Shown piece after piece: positions 35,728 to 45,430 of a stretch of 64,000 bases of DNA (position 1 is the stretch's first letter; each line of letters opens with the position of its first letter). The translations under genes and the position numbers were made by a program. Origin of the DNA: CAYQNU01 sp964419055 (lineage in GTDB: Bacteria; Bacteroidota; Bacteroidia; Flavobacteriales_D; Parvicellaceae); NCBI GenBank assembly GCA_964419055.1, contig CAYQNU010000015.1, positions 1 to 64,000 on the forward strand. The letters are read 5' to 3'. The notes under the pieces are model-generated. The model saw only the letters and a list, made by a program, of their open reading frames with translations, had not been told where the DNA came from and made no database searches.

Positions 35728-38196
35728 ATGAAGTCACTCGTTTTAGTTTGCGTATTCATTTTAACAGCAACTTTTCAATATACTTTTTCACAAGGATCGT
35801 TTAGCGGTACCATTCTTCAAAAAGATAGTTCGACCTTGTCAGGAGCACATGTTTTTATCGTAGAAACCAAACAAGGAACTACTACCAATACGAAAGGCGC
35901 ATTTTCATTTAACTCCTTGCCTAAAGGAGACTATACGGTGGAGATTTCGGCTATTGGATATGGAAAACAACAACACTCCGTGAGCATCCAAACGGGAACT
36001 GCCACCCAATTAACCATTGTACTGCAAGAAATGGTAACCGATTTGCCCACGTTCAGTATCAACGGTGCTAGTATTACTGGTGGTACCTTAGGCGTAAAAA
36101 ATTTGCCCGGTTCGGCCTATTATGTTTCTCCTAAAGAAATTGAAAAATTTAATCATACCGATATCAATAGAACCTTGCGCACTATACCCGGTGTAAACAT
36201 TCAAGAAGAAGAAGGATTTGGATTGCGCCCCAACATTGGTTTGAGAGGAACCAGTGTAGATCGTAACTCAAAAATCACTGTAATGGAAGACGGGATTTTA
36301 ATAGCTCCTGCACCTTACGCTTCTCCAGCTGCCTATTATTTTCCTTCGGCAGGTAGAATGCAAGGAATAGAAGTCGTGAAAGGCAGTAGTCAAATTAAAT
36401 ACGGTCCATTTACCACAGGTGGTGCCATCAACTTATTGTCGAGCACCATTCCCAATGATTTGAGTGCTAAAGTGCGCATTTCGGGTGGTAGTTATGGATT
36501 CAGAACCGTGCATGCCAATGTGGGAGCATCTTTCAAGAATTTTGGCTATTTAGTAGAAACCTTTCAATACGGTGCCGAGGGCTTTAAACAATTACCCAAC
36601 AACGCCAACACAGGATTTGATAAACAAGATTATATGGTTAAATTGAGACTCAATACCGATACAGATGCCAAGGTCTACCAATCGTTAACCTTAAAATTAT
36701 TGAAAGTAAATGAAATTTCCAATGAAACGTATTTGGGAATTACTGAGGCAGATTTTGCCCTAAACCCATTGCAGCGCTATGCAGGATCTCAGTTAGATAA
36801 AATAACCACCGAACAACGAACGGCATCCTTAACGCACTACATCAAAATTAACAAAGCAATCGATATTACCACCGTGGGATACTACACAGACTTTGGGAGA
36901 AATTGGTACAAACTCAACAATATGCGTGACACCAATAGTTCGGGAAGCAGTGTTTCATTAAATACGCTTTTAGATTCGCCACAAAGTTACCCACACTTAT
37001 TTGCAATGCTTAGAGGAGACACTAACTCACACAACAGTGCTTTTAATGTAAGAGCCAACAACCGATTTTATTATTCGAAAGGTATTCAAAGTACTTTAGG
37101 TGCTCGATTTATGACAGGTAATGTAGGTCACCGAATAGATGCGGGCGTGCGTTACCATTATGATAATATGGACCGTTTTCAATGGGACGATCGATACCGT
37201 ATGACCAACGGAGTGATGCTACAAACTTCAGTGGGTATACCGGGTACAGAAAGTAATCGAATTGAAGATGCCTTGGCCTTTTCTTCATTCATTCAATACG
37301 GTTTAAAGTACAAAAAACTAACGGCCAACTTAGGGTTGCGTTATGAAAACATAGATATGAAAGGGTTAGATTTTGGTAAAAACAATGTGGATCGAGATTT
37401 GACCGATACCTTATTGGTTGAAAAAAACAATAACGTATATGCCCTCATACCTGGAGTATATGCAGATTATAAATTCATACCTTCATTAAGCGCATTTGTT
37501 GGGGTACATAAAGGATTTGCGCCTCCAGGTAATACACCCGAAACCAAACCTGAATCGAGCATCAACTATGAGTTGGGCATTAAATACAATGACCAACATC
37601 ATTTGGCGTCTAATGTGGTACTATTTTACAACGATTACCAAAACATTTTGGGAACAGATTTGCAAGCCGGTGGCGGTGCGGGTACGGCCGATTTATTTAA
37701 TATTGGAACGGCTCAAGTATATGGTGCCGAATTGAATGTAATTTACGACCCTTTGGCTCAATTTACTGCCAAACAATCCTTACCTATTACTGTAGCCTAC
37801 ACTTATACGAATGCCTTTTTTACATCCGACTTTAACAACAGTGCATTTGGTGATTGGGGTGTAGTAGCATCAGGAGATTTTATGCCTTACATTGCCCCCC
37901 ATCAACTATCGGTAGGTGTTTCATACAATTACAAGAATTTTGGGGTTAATCTATCTTCTAAATATATGGCTGCTATGCGCACCGAAGCTGGTCAAGGTGA
38001 AATGATTGCTTCACAAAGCACCGACAGTTATTTCATTTCAGACATCAATTTGAATTATATCTTCAATAAAAATGTGAGTGTATTTTCTGGAGTCAACAAT
38101 ATCTTAAATGAAAGTTATGTAGTAGCCTTACGTCCCGCTGGTTTTAGACCTGGAATGCCTCGTATGTTTACATTGGGTGTTAAGGCCAATTTTTAG
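35728..38196 (+). CDS. TonB-dependent receptor, FecA-like
   Basis: This 822-residue outer-membrane receptor has a signal peptide (residues 1-22, ending YTFSQ). A carboxypeptidase-regulatory-like domain follows (25-105). The plug domain (about 120-235) carries INRTLRTIPGVNIQEEEGFG, LRPNIGLRGTS and VKGSSQIKYGPFTTGGAINL. The barrel ends FTLGVKANF. The plug resembles ferric dicitrate/siderophore receptors, so iron-chelate uptake is the best guess. A promoter-like site lies 34 bases upstream. The caspase operon starts 92 bases downstream on the same strand. Confidence 0.92.
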   Translation: MKSLVLVCVFILTATFQYTFSQGSFSGTILQKDSSTLSGAHVFIVETKQGTTTNTKGAFSFNSLPKGDYTVEISAIGYGKQQHSVSIQTGTATQLTIVLQEMVTDLPTFSINGASITGGTLGVKNLPGSAYYVSPKEIEKFNHTDINRTLRTIPGVNIQEEEGFGLRPNIGLRGTSVDRNSKITVMEDGILIAPAPYASPAAYYFPSAGRMQGIEVVKGSSQIKYGPFTTGGAINLLSSTIPNDLSAKVRISGGSYGFRTVHANVGASFKNFGYLVETFQYGAEGFKQLPNNANTGFDKQDYMVKLRLNTDTDAKVYQSLTLKLLKVNEISNETYLGITEADFALNPLQRYAGSQLDKITTEQRTASLTHYIKINKAIDITTVGYYTDFGRNWYKLNNMRDTNSSGSSVSLNTLLDSPQSYPHLFAMLRGDTNSHNSAFNVRANNRFYYSKGIQSTLGARFMTGNVGHRIDAGVRYHYDNMDRFQWDDRYRMTNGVMLQTSVGIPGTESNRIEDALAFSSFIQYGLKYKKLTANLGLRYENIDMKGLDFGKNNVDRDLTDTLLVEKNNNVYALIPGVYADYKFIPSLSAFVGVHKGFAPPGNTPETKPESSINYELGIKYNDQHHLASNVVLFYNDYQNILGTDLQAGGGAGTADLFNIGTAQVYGAELNVIYDPLAQFTAKQSLPITVAYTYTNAFFTSDFNNSAFGDWGVVASGDFMPYIAPHQLSVGVSYNYKNFGVNLSSKYMAAMRTEAGQGEMIASQSTDSYFISDINLNYIFNKNVSVFSGVNNILNESYVVALRPAGFRPGMPRMFTLGVKANF

Positions 38197-38264
38197 TAGA
38201 AAAAGAAATGCTTTTGTGTTGATAACTATGGAGAGATAAAACGGCTAAATGCTCAATTTAATAC

Positions 38265-38272
38265 TACTTTTG
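38265..38272 (+). promoter_or_regulatory. -7 box of the caspase operon
   Basis: TACTTTTG fits TAnnTTTG exactly and lies 16 bases before the ATG at 38289. A matching TTTG -33 element is not evident in the A-rich sequence upstream, so only the -7 part is claimed. Confidence 0.4.
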
Positions 38273-38288
38273 CACCATTAGTTACAAA

Positions 38289-38924
38289 ATGAACTTTAAG
38301 GTGAACTGGAGACTATTTCTATTCGTATTTTCAGTTGTTTTAATTGGGAGCGTTATAACAACAGTTTTAGCGCAAGACTCGATAGCCTTTAAGAGACACT
38401 CTTTCATTCAGAACACCCTTACTGGTCATAAATGGGGATTGGAAATACCTATAGAGCTCAGTAGAATTTCAACTTCCGATTTTGATTATGAAGGTACAGA
38501 TGGAATAAACCCAAATCTAATAGGTGTTTCATTAAAAGCTACACTAAAAAATGATTGGGGAAGGGGTATTTCGATTGGTGTAGGGATTGATTATACTACT
38601 TCTAATTATTTTAGATTGAACATACCGTTGGATTTGGATTTTCTTTTTGCTTACAGTCTTCAATTATCACCGGGTGAATTGGGTAAAAAATCTACTCGAT
38701 TTACGGTGAATATGCTCAGCAAGTTTGTATTCTCTAAAATTTTGGCTACTGTGGATGGTGTAAGAATTCAAGAATATTACATGCGATTCAATGTTTTTCA
38801 TATGCAATTTAATAGGGTTGCCTTCAGTTGGGGACCCACATTTGGTTTGTTTAGAAAAACCTATGCTCCTCATTTTGCAGAGAAAGGCACGTGGTGGTCA
38901 GTATCTTATATTTTTAATAAATGA
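38289..38924 (+). CDS. Envelope protein of caspase operon, barrel-like
   Basis: This 211-residue protein has a hydrophobic N-terminus (about 8-29, ending TTVLAQ), read as a signal peptide. The mature part has alternating hydrophobic residues with many aromatics, such as IGVGIDYTTSNYFRLNIP and FHMQFNRVAFSWGPTFGLF. That is typical of a small outer-membrane barrel or a related beta-sandwich. It is the first gene of a coupled operon and overlaps the next gene by four bases (ATGA). No family is recognised. Confidence 0.6.
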   Translation: MNFKVNWRLFLFVFSVVLIGSVITTVLAQDSIAFKRHSFIQNTLTGHKWGLEIPIELSRISTSDFDYEGTDGINPNLIGVSLKATLKNDWGRGISIGVGIDYTTSNYFRLNIPLDLDFLFAYSLQLSPGELGKKSTRFTVNMLSKFVFSKILATVDGVRIQEYYMRFNVFHMQFNRVAFSWGPTFGLFRKTYAPHFAEKGTWWSVSYIFNK

Positions 38925-39718
38925 GCCTACCAAAAAAAATAGTCTTTTGTATAGTATTGATGTACTTCGGGTACTTTCAATCGACATTTGGTCAACGATT
39001 GAGTTCTGCCTTAACGTTCAATTTTCCTATGGTAAGTCATTTACGGTTTGAGCAAAACTATTACAGTCCAGCACCCATTTTTAGGGTGTATATGGTCAAT
39101 GCACCAGATGACACTAAACCCAAATTTGGGCGAACAGCTATTTTAGGCTTGGGTAAACGCTATGCCTACAGTGGATTAGGAATTGGCTATTTATTAAAAC
39201 TGGATTACAGACGATATGCGTTGCGATTTGGATACCGATTTAGTTTTGTTCATTCCAAAATAGAGCTAAACAAATTATCAGATAATAGTTATGACGAAAC
39301 CAATTTGGATGATTATCCGGCCGAATTTTACTTAGAAGCTTTTCATCATAAATTCCCAATTTTCTTTACGGTGGATTTAAAGCCCAAAAACAACTCACCC
39401 TATGTTATAGCAGGGGTAGAATTGGGTTATATGTTTGCCAAAATAGAAAAGTTAGATTGGGAAATAGGTGTGTATGATCCTTTATTAAAAATCCCCTTTT
39501 TATACGGAGAGTATTATAATCACGAACCTTACATGTTTGGACAAGTGGGATTTGGATTAAAAAGAAAACGATTTGAATGGTTATTTTGTTATAAAACAAG
39601 GATCGACCAACAAAAAAATGCACTGACCATGAATGAGCACATAGTAGATATTAATATGAATATTTTTATCACACAAAAATCCTTGAGAGCTAAACATTAT
39701 TTATTTATAGATGAATAG
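38921..39718 (+). CDS. Envelope protein of caspase operon, barrel-like
   Basis: This 265-residue protein has a signal peptide (residues 1-24, ending STFGQ). The rest looks like an outer-membrane barrel, with alternating aromatics: LGLGKRYAYSGLGIGYLL, YRRYALRFGYRFSF and FGQVGFGLKRKRFEWLFCYK. It overlaps the preceding gene by four bases and the following lipoprotein gene by eight, so the products are probably made together. It does not look like a close copy of the preceding 211-residue protein. A partner for surface display of the caspase-like protein is one possibility. Confidence 0.6.
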   Translation: MSLPKKIVFCIVLMYFGYFQSTFGQRLSSALTFNFPMVSHLRFEQNYYSPAPIFRVYMVNAPDDTKPKFGRTAILGLGKRYAYSGLGIGYLLKLDYRRYALRFGYRFSFVHSKIELNKLSDNSYDETNLDDYPAEFYLEAFHHKFPIFFTVDLKPKNNSPYVIAGVELGYMFAKIEKLDWEIGVYDPLLKIPFLYGEYYNHEPYMFGQVGFGLKRKRFEWLFCYKTRIDQQKNALTMNEHIVDINMNIFITQKSLRAKHYLFIDE

Positions 39719-40751
39719 ATTCCTGCTACCTTTATTGATTACTTTGAGTTTGGGAGCTTGCAAAAAACTACCCGCCCCAAATTTGGAATACGTTGATACC
39801 AATATGTATGAAGACATTGTGGTAACCTCGGCTGTATATGAAAGCAAAACGGGAAATAACCTATTTTTCGATCTGAACATAGTAGCCGTAAAAAACTCAT
39901 TTACTGATTTTGAATACCCCGATACTACCTTTGTACCTTACAATCAAAATGGTGTAACAATAACCGTGGAGTCTATTGAAAAAAATGTATTTTCAAATAA
40001 TGATTCTTACCAAACCATACTGCTAATAGATGAAACACAAGAAGATTTTATTACCTATGATGGACCTGATATTGTCACTTCTTTAAATCGATTGAACAAA
40101 CTGAGTAAAGTAACAAACCAACAATACTTTGGAATAGGTTTTTTTGCTAGAGATGAAGTGGCAGGAAATAGCCCTGTAAATTATTTCAAAAACACTGATA
40201 ATCAATCATTATTTGAGCACACAGAACAAGAGATGATGGGTTTTATAACTCAAAATTATTTAAACTTAGGTAAAGCCTCTCAATCCAATTTATATGATGC
40301 TGTTAATAATGCATTGGACCAATTAATAGCTTCAAATTTATCTGCCAACAAATCGATTACGTTAGTGTACAGCAATTTTGATGATGGTGCCAGTTCAATT
40401 ACCTACACTCAAATCATTCAAAAATGCATCATAAACAACATCAAAATTAATGCAATTTATACCGGTCCTGTAAATTATATACAATATAGAATGGCGTTAG
40501 AAACAGGTGGATTTATTGCACACATAAATACGATTTCAACAGCCTTATATTACGTTCATGATTTATTGGCAAACAATAAAAAAGAATATACCTTAAAATG
40601 TAAAGCTACAAAAGCTTCTAACTGGGGTGCAATCACTTATTTTCAAGCCTATTTAATAGCCTTTTATGAACAAGGTGTAAGTATTTTTTCAGATGAATTT
40701 TTAAGAAATGAAGTGGAGCAATATTTACCTATTTATTTTAAAATACCTTAA
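39711..40751 (+). CDS. Lipoprotein with degenerate von Willebrand A-like fold
   Basis: This 346-residue protein begins with a lipobox signal ending LSLGAC (Cys17). Hydrophobic strand-helix alternation from about residue 100 resembles a von Willebrand A (VWA) domain: QTILLIDETQED near 101-112, then SNLYDAVNNALDQL near 193 and ITLVYSNFDDG near 215. In a true VWA domain the first strand ends in DxSxS, but here it is DETQE, so the metal site (MIDAS) looks degraded. The stop codon lies one base before the TTG start of the caspase gene. A protein-binding role at the cell surface or outer membrane is plausible. The VWA reading is by eye. Confidence 0.6.
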   Translation: MNRFLLPLLITLSLGACKKLPAPNLEYVDTNMYEDIVVTSAVYESKTGNNLFFDLNIVAVKNSFTDFEYPDTTFVPYNQNGVTITVESIEKNVFSNNDSYQTILLIDETQEDFITYDGPDIVTSLNRLNKLSKVTNQQYFGIGFFARDEVAGNSPVNYFKNTDNQSLFEHTEQEMMGFITQNYLNLGKASQSNLYDAVNNALDQLIASNLSANKSITLVYSNFDDGASSITYTQIIQKCIINNIKINAIYTGPVNYIQYRMALETGGFIAHINTISTALYYVHDLLANNKKEYTLKCKATKASNWGAITYFQAYLIAFYEQGVSIFSDEFLRNEVEQYLPIYFKIP

Positions 40752-40752
40752 A

Positions 40753-43700
40753 TTGAAGACTTATTTTCATATTCTTACATTATTTTTTGGCTTAACTATT
40801 CAAGCTCAAAAAATTCAACCTGCTGTGCAACAAGGGCACTTCAATGATATTACTACCATCAGCCTTAAAAACAATGAAAGAACGCTTCAATCCATTGGAT
40901 TGGACGGACAAACCATTGAATGGGACATTAAAACAGGTATGCAATTAAATAGGGTCTTTAATAAATCGGAGCAAATTGTAGCATCGATGAAAAATGATTA
41001 TATAAAAAACAACCAAATACAAGCTCCCGCCTCCAAAGAGGATATCAAAAAAATAGAAAAAAATGTAGATGGAATAACCTATGCCATTGATGGTGCTCAT
41101 TTAACGATTACCAAAAATGGTGTAAAACTCGCTTCAAAAACAACTGAATACTTCGATTTAGGTTATGTTGATATACTAATACAATCCAACAACCCTTATG
41201 TTTTTGCTTCCAGTTTTGACGGTAAAATTTATGTATATGACAAAGTTTCGTATAAAAATATAAGCATTCTTAAAAACCATCAAGCCTCTGTTAATAGTAT
41301 TGTAATGACGACTGATGGGAAACATGTGTATTCCGGAAGCTCCGATCGGTCTATCATTGAGTGGGATGCTCATAAATTACAATTAAAAAGAAGATTTCAC
41401 GGTCACTCATTTAGGATTACAGCAGTTTCGTTTAGCGAAGATGAAAATTCATTATACTTTGGAAATGAAATTGGTGAAGTAAAAGAATTTGATTTAGAAA
41501 ATCATTCCCAACAAATGGTGAACACTAAAATATCGAATCACAGTATTTTTGCCATTCAAAATTTGAAAATAAAAGAATCCGATCAATTAATAATAACCGG
41601 TTTAGACAATGTATTTTATCAATTAAATGCCCAAACAAACAAAGTATCCGCATATAGAAGATACCATACTTTAAGTTGGAAACAATCTTCAAAAAAAATA
41701 ATGGAATCGGGCATTGGATTATATATGAATCCTACTTTTAATAGTACGTACATCCATTTCAATTCAGAAAAAACGGCTTCAGTACGTGCAGCAAATGAAA
41801 AATGGAATAGAAAACGTAAGAAAATAATTTATGAAAATATTGAACGGTCATCTAAAAAAATAATTCGCTCCGATTATTCTCCTTTTAAGAATATCTGTAT
41901 GATTAATGACAGTGTTTTTGCGGTGCACCGCGAAACTAGTGACCCTATGTCTGCAAACAAAGATGCTGTTTTATCGATTTGGAAAGTTATTAAGAATAAA
42001 TCCTACTATTACGGAACAAAATACACCAACGTACTTGATATTGAATCTTTTGACAATTCAAAATTACTAATCTTACAAGCGTCAGCCTTAACGGTATGGG
42101 ATATTGTTACCAATAAAGAAGTGGTAATGGACTTATCAGCCTTACAAATTTACCCCAAGGAAGTATGGGTTATCGATGATTTTTGTTTTGTTTCAGATTA
42201 TATAGGAACCGTATTTACTTTCAAATTTATAAAATCTGGAAAGGAAACTCAACTCAATTATAAAGGAAAATTTAGCGGTCATGATGGGTACATTTCCAGT
42301 ATCGATATTAATATAAAACGCAATTTAATTGTTACTGGTTCGGACGATGCCACCCTTAAATTTTGGTCGTTAGACAGTCTTAAAGAATTGGGTACCTTAA
42401 TACCTGTTAGCCGAAAAGATTTTATTCTTTTATCACCTACGGGTGAATATCAAATCACCAAAAATGCGTTTACCAAATTTGGTTTTTCATCAGGTTATAA
42501 TTTTATCTATCCCGACCAATTTGATTTACAATACAATCAACCCCACGTAGTGGCTCGATTAGTTGGTATTGGTTCAAAAGAAAGCAATGACGTATTAGAA
42601 AAAGTATATTACAAGCGACTAAAAAGAATGGGATTTGAAAATAAATCTTTTGAAGAACAAACAGCACTGCCCGAAATTCAATTAGTTGATTTTAAAAAAA
42701 TACCCAATGGAAAAGTGGCGCTTCAACTCTTAGCATCAGATAGTCAATTTAACTTGGATCGTATAAATGTATATATAAATGATGTTCCTATTTTTGGTTC
42801 AAATGGATATACACTAGCTCAACTCAATACTAAAAATTGGAGTGAAACACTCACAGTTGATTTATTATATGGTAAAAATAAAATTGAAATTTCGGTTCTG
42901 AATGCAAATGGTGTAGAATCTATTCGTCAGTCATTGAATATAGTAGAAGAAGAAAAACAATCACAGGATTTGTATGTCATTACCTTAGGAGCATCTACTT
43001 ATAAAGATAAAAGATTTAACTTAACCTATCCCAACAAAGATGCTGAGAATATAGCTGAATTACTCAGTAAAAAAGCCAATGGTAATTTTCAAAATGTGTT
43101 TACCCTCACCTTAACCAATGAAGAATTGAATAACGCTGCACTTGCAGAATGCCGAGCATTTTTATCTAAGGTAAAAGCTAATGATGTAACCATTTTGTTT
43201 TATGCGGGTCATGGGGTTTTGGATAAAGACTACAACTATTATTTAGCTTCGTATGATATTGATTTTCTGGAGCCACAACATAAAGGAATAGCGTATGAAG
43301 ATTTAGAATCCTTATTGGATGGAATACCCTCATTGAGAAAAGTACTTTTCATTGATGCTTGTCACAGTGGTGAAGTAGACAAGGATGAAGTGGAGCAATT
43401 GGCCAATTTTACAGAATCCAATGGTGATATTGTTTTTAGAAACTCTGGATCAGGGGTGCAAGAGAAAAAAGTAGGTTTAAAATCCATGAATGAACTCATG
43501 GCAGAAATGTATACCGACTTGAGAAAAGGTACGGGTGCCACTGTAATTTCCTCTTCAGGAGGGTATGAATTTGCCATGGAAAGCGAGCAATGGAAAAACG
43601 GTTTATTTACCTATTGCCTTTTGCACGGGTTAAAAGATATGGATGCCGATTTGAACAAAGACGGTGCAATTATGCTAAGTGAATTGCAAAAATACTTGTA

Positions 43701-43785
43701 TGTAGAGGTTTCCAAACTGAGTAATAATGCCCAACGTCCTACTTCACGTATTGAAAACAAAAGCATCGATTTCAGAATTTGGTAA
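40753..43785 (+). CDS. Exported WD40-repeat caspase-like protease
   Basis: This protein has 1010 residues from a TTG start at 40753, where MKTYFHILTLFFGLTIQA forms a signal peptide. An ATG at 40708 is possible, but it overlaps the lipoprotein gene by 44 bases and puts the signal inside the chain. WD40-like repeats cover about 30-240 and 430-560, with YSGSSDRSIIEWD, LKNHQASVNSI, FSGHDGYISSI and VTGSDDATLKFWS. A linking beta domain follows (about 640-725). The C-terminal caspase domain (735-1010) has the His820/Cys870 dyad in FYAGHG and IDACHSGE. WD40-caspase proteins are known in Bacteroidetes, though I know of no defined role. It is the last gene of a four-gene coupled operon. Confidence 0.88.
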   Translation: MKTYFHILTLFFGLTIQAQKIQPAVQQGHFNDITTISLKNNERTLQSIGLDGQTIEWDIKTGMQLNRVFNKSEQIVASMKNDYIKNNQIQAPASKEDIKKIEKNVDGITYAIDGAHLTITKNGVKLASKTTEYFDLGYVDILIQSNNPYVFASSFDGKIYVYDKVSYKNISILKNHQASVNSIVMTTDGKHVYSGSSDRSIIEWDAHKLQLKRRFHGHSFRITAVSFSEDENSLYFGNEIGEVKEFDLENHSQQMVNTKISNHSIFAIQNLKIKESDQLIITGLDNVFYQLNAQTNKVSAYRRYHTLSWKQSSKKIMESGIGLYMNPTFNSTYIHFNSEKTASVRAANEKWNRKRKKIIYENIERSSKKIIRSDYSPFKNICMINDSVFAVHRETSDPMSANKDAVLSIWKVIKNKSYYYGTKYTNVLDIESFDNSKLLILQASALTVWDIVTNKEVVMDLSALQIYPKEVWVIDDFCFVSDYIGTVFTFKFIKSGKETQLNYKGKFSGHDGYISSIDINIKRNLIVTGSDDATLKFWSLDSLKELGTLIPVSRKDFILLSPTGEYQITKNAFTKFGFSSGYNFIYPDQFDLQYNQPHVVARLVGIGSKESNDVLEKVYYKRLKRMGFENKSFEEQTALPEIQLVDFKKIPNGKVALQLLASDSQFNLDRINVYINDVPIFGSNGYTLAQLNTKNWSETLTVDLLYGKNKIEISVLNANGVESIRQSLNIVEEEKQSQDLYVITLGASTYKDKRFNLTYPNKDAENIAELLSKKANGNFQNVFTLTLTNEELNNAALAECRAFLSKVKANDVTILFYAGHGVLDKDYNYYLASYDIDFLEPQHKGIAYEDLESLLDGIPSLRKVLFIDACHSGEVDKDEVEQLANFTESNGDIVFRNSGSGVQEKKVGLKSMNELMAEMYTDLRKGTGATVISSSGGYEFAMESEQWKNGLFTYCLLHGLKDMDADLNKDGAIMLSELQKYLYVEVSKLSNNAQRPTSRIENKSIDFRIW

Positions 43786-43848
43786 GATTTTTTTATAAAA
43801 AAACCTTGTTTATTCGTTTGTCACACTATTTTCACGTTATTTTGAAGT

Positions 43849-44649
43849 ATGAAAACTGTCATCGATCAAATGAATCGTACCCTTTCCGTTCCTTCATTCC
43901 CCAAGAGAATAGTGAGTTTGGTACCTTCTCAAACAGAATTATTATTTGACTTAGGTTTAGGTGATCGAGTGGTGGGAATCACAAAATTTTGTGTGCATCC
44001 AAAGGATTGGTTTGATCAATCGAGCACTCAATCAAAAAAAAGGGTTGGAGGTACAAAAACCATCAATTTCAAAACCATTGAACAATTACAACCCGATTTA
44101 ATAGTTGGAAATAAAGAAGAAAATACAGAAAGTGATATTCTTACTTTATCCCAGCTCTACCCCACTTGGATGTCGGATATTTACACTCTTGAAGACGCTT
44201 TAAATATGATTGGAGCAGTTGGAAATTTAACTCAAACGGAACTAAAAGCATCTGAAATAATTAATACAATTAAATCCGGTTTAACCTCATTAAAAACGAC
44301 ATCAACAAAGCAGACATGCCTCTATTTAATTTGGAATGAACCCATTATGGCGGTAGGGCAACAGACGTTCATTAATGATATCATCCATAAAATTGGTCTA
44401 ACGAACATTCTTCAAACGGATCGTTATCCCATATTGACCTCAGATGACTTAAGAGCTTTACAACCCGATTTATTGTTGCTTTCCTCCGAACCCTTTCCGT
44501 TTAAGGCTGAGCACATAGCAGTGTTTCAACAAATGCTTCCCTCGGCTAATATACAAATTGTGGACGGAGAGTTTTTTAGTTGGTATGGCTCACGATTACA
44601 GCACAGTTTTGACTATTTTTCAAAATTATCTTTTTTGCAAAAAAGCTAG
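43849..44649 (+). CDS. BtuF-like substrate-binding protein, no signal peptide
   Basis: This 266-residue protein belongs to the helical-backbone metal-receptor family of periplasmic binding proteins for cobalamin or iron chelates. IVSLVPSQTELLFDLGLGDRV (about 21-41) and VGITKFCVHP are family landmarks, followed by LQPDLIVGNKEEN and, near the end, LRALQPDLLLLSSEPFPF. The N-terminus MKTVIDQMNRTLSVP shows no signal peptide, so it is either cytoplasmic or exported in an unusual way. No permease or ATPase gene is nearby. It lies 63 bases after the caspase gene and ends at a bidirectional terminator. Confidence 0.82.
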   Translation: MKTVIDQMNRTLSVPSFPKRIVSLVPSQTELLFDLGLGDRVVGITKFCVHPKDWFDQSSTQSKKRVGGTKTINFKTIEQLQPDLIVGNKEENTESDILTLSQLYPTWMSDIYTLEDALNMIGAVGNLTQTELKASEIINTIKSGLTSLKTTSTKQTCLYLIWNEPIMAVGQQTFINDIIHKIGLTNILQTDRYPILTSDDLRALQPDLLLLSSEPFPFKAEHIAVFQQMLPSANIQIVDGEFFSWYGSRLQHSFDYFSKLSFLQKS

Positions 44650-44660
44650 ATTCATTAAAT

Positions 44661-44700
44661 CAAAAAAAGAGCCACATCAATAGATGCAGCTCTTTCTTTT
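44661..44700. terminator. Bidirectional terminator
   Basis: AAAGAGC (44666-44672) pairs with GCTCTTT (44689-44695), with an inner CATC/GATG pair. A-rich and T-rich tails flank it on both sides. It sits between two convergent genes. Confidence 0.8.
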
Positions 44701-44722
44701 AATACTATTTTACAGTTATTTC

Positions 44723-45430
44723 TTATTGTTTTGTATAAGTAGCAACGCAAGTACCTGTACCTCCAATAAAAGGAGTGGTATTGTTGTAAGTTAAATTAAG
44801 TACCATTTCTGTTCCAGTAGCATTCATTGTACCTGAACCTGAAACTTCTAATGTACCAACAGTTAAGTCAATTGATTGAAAAGGAACTGTAACTGCTGAA
44901 CCATTAATATTCAACAATAATTGATTACCAACCAAGGTAAATGCAGGATCAACAATGATTTCGTTAGCTGTAGCGCCAGCAATAATATCTGGACTAGTTG
45001 ATAATGGTAAAGCTGTAGGACAATCAGTAACTACTGCATAAGTTCCCAAATAGGCACTTTGATCTAAAACCACATTAACCGTTCTGGTTGCTGTAACTGT
45101 TCCGTAATCATTAGTAGCTGAATAAGTAACTGTAAAAGTTCCTGTTGATGTTGTATTAATAGGTAAACCAGTAGTAGTAACCGTTACCGATGAACCATCT
45201 TTATTAGTTGCAGTAGCTCCTTGATCAGTATAAGTACCGCCAACGGCAACAGTAACAGTAGCTGAACCAATTAATGAAATGGTTGGCTTGTAAGTACAAG
45301 ATCCGTCATCTTTTTTAGCTTTTTCAGAAAAATTGGTAGCTGCACTATCAATACAACCTTTTCTTTTACAAGAGGACATAGTTATTGCTCCTAACAATAC
45401 TACTCCGACTAATGCTTTTGTTACTTTCAT
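44723..45430 (-). CDS. Ig-like (DUF5011-type) lipoprotein
   Basis: This 235-residue lipoprotein has a signal ending MSSC (Cys21). A short segment with CIDSAATNFSEKAKKDDGSC follows, a Cys-pair pattern often seen after lipoboxes in Bacteroidetes. An immunoglobulin-like domain covers about 50-120 (GGTYTDQGATATNKDGSS, TFTVTYSATNDYGTVTATR), resembling DUF5011. The C-terminal 100 residues are beta-rich with no recognisable motif. It stands alone beside the shared terminator. Confidence 0.75.
   Translation of the reverse strand: MKVTKALVGVVLLGAITMSSCKRKGCIDSAATNFSEKAKKDDGSCTYKPTISLIGSATVTVAVGGTYTDQGATATNKDGSSVTVTTTGLPINTTSTGTFTVTYSATNDYGTVTATRTVNVVLDQSAYLGTYAVVTDCPTALPLSTSPDIIAGATANEIIVDPAFTLVGNQLLLNINGSAVTVPFQSIDLTVGTLEVSGSGTMNATGTEMVLNLTYNNTTPFIGGTGTCVATYTKQ

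Noticed and set aside
38289..43785. A gasdermin or CBASS partner for the caspase
   Set aside because: None of the neighbours resembles gasdermin or a nucleotide cyclase, and the operon products carry export signals.
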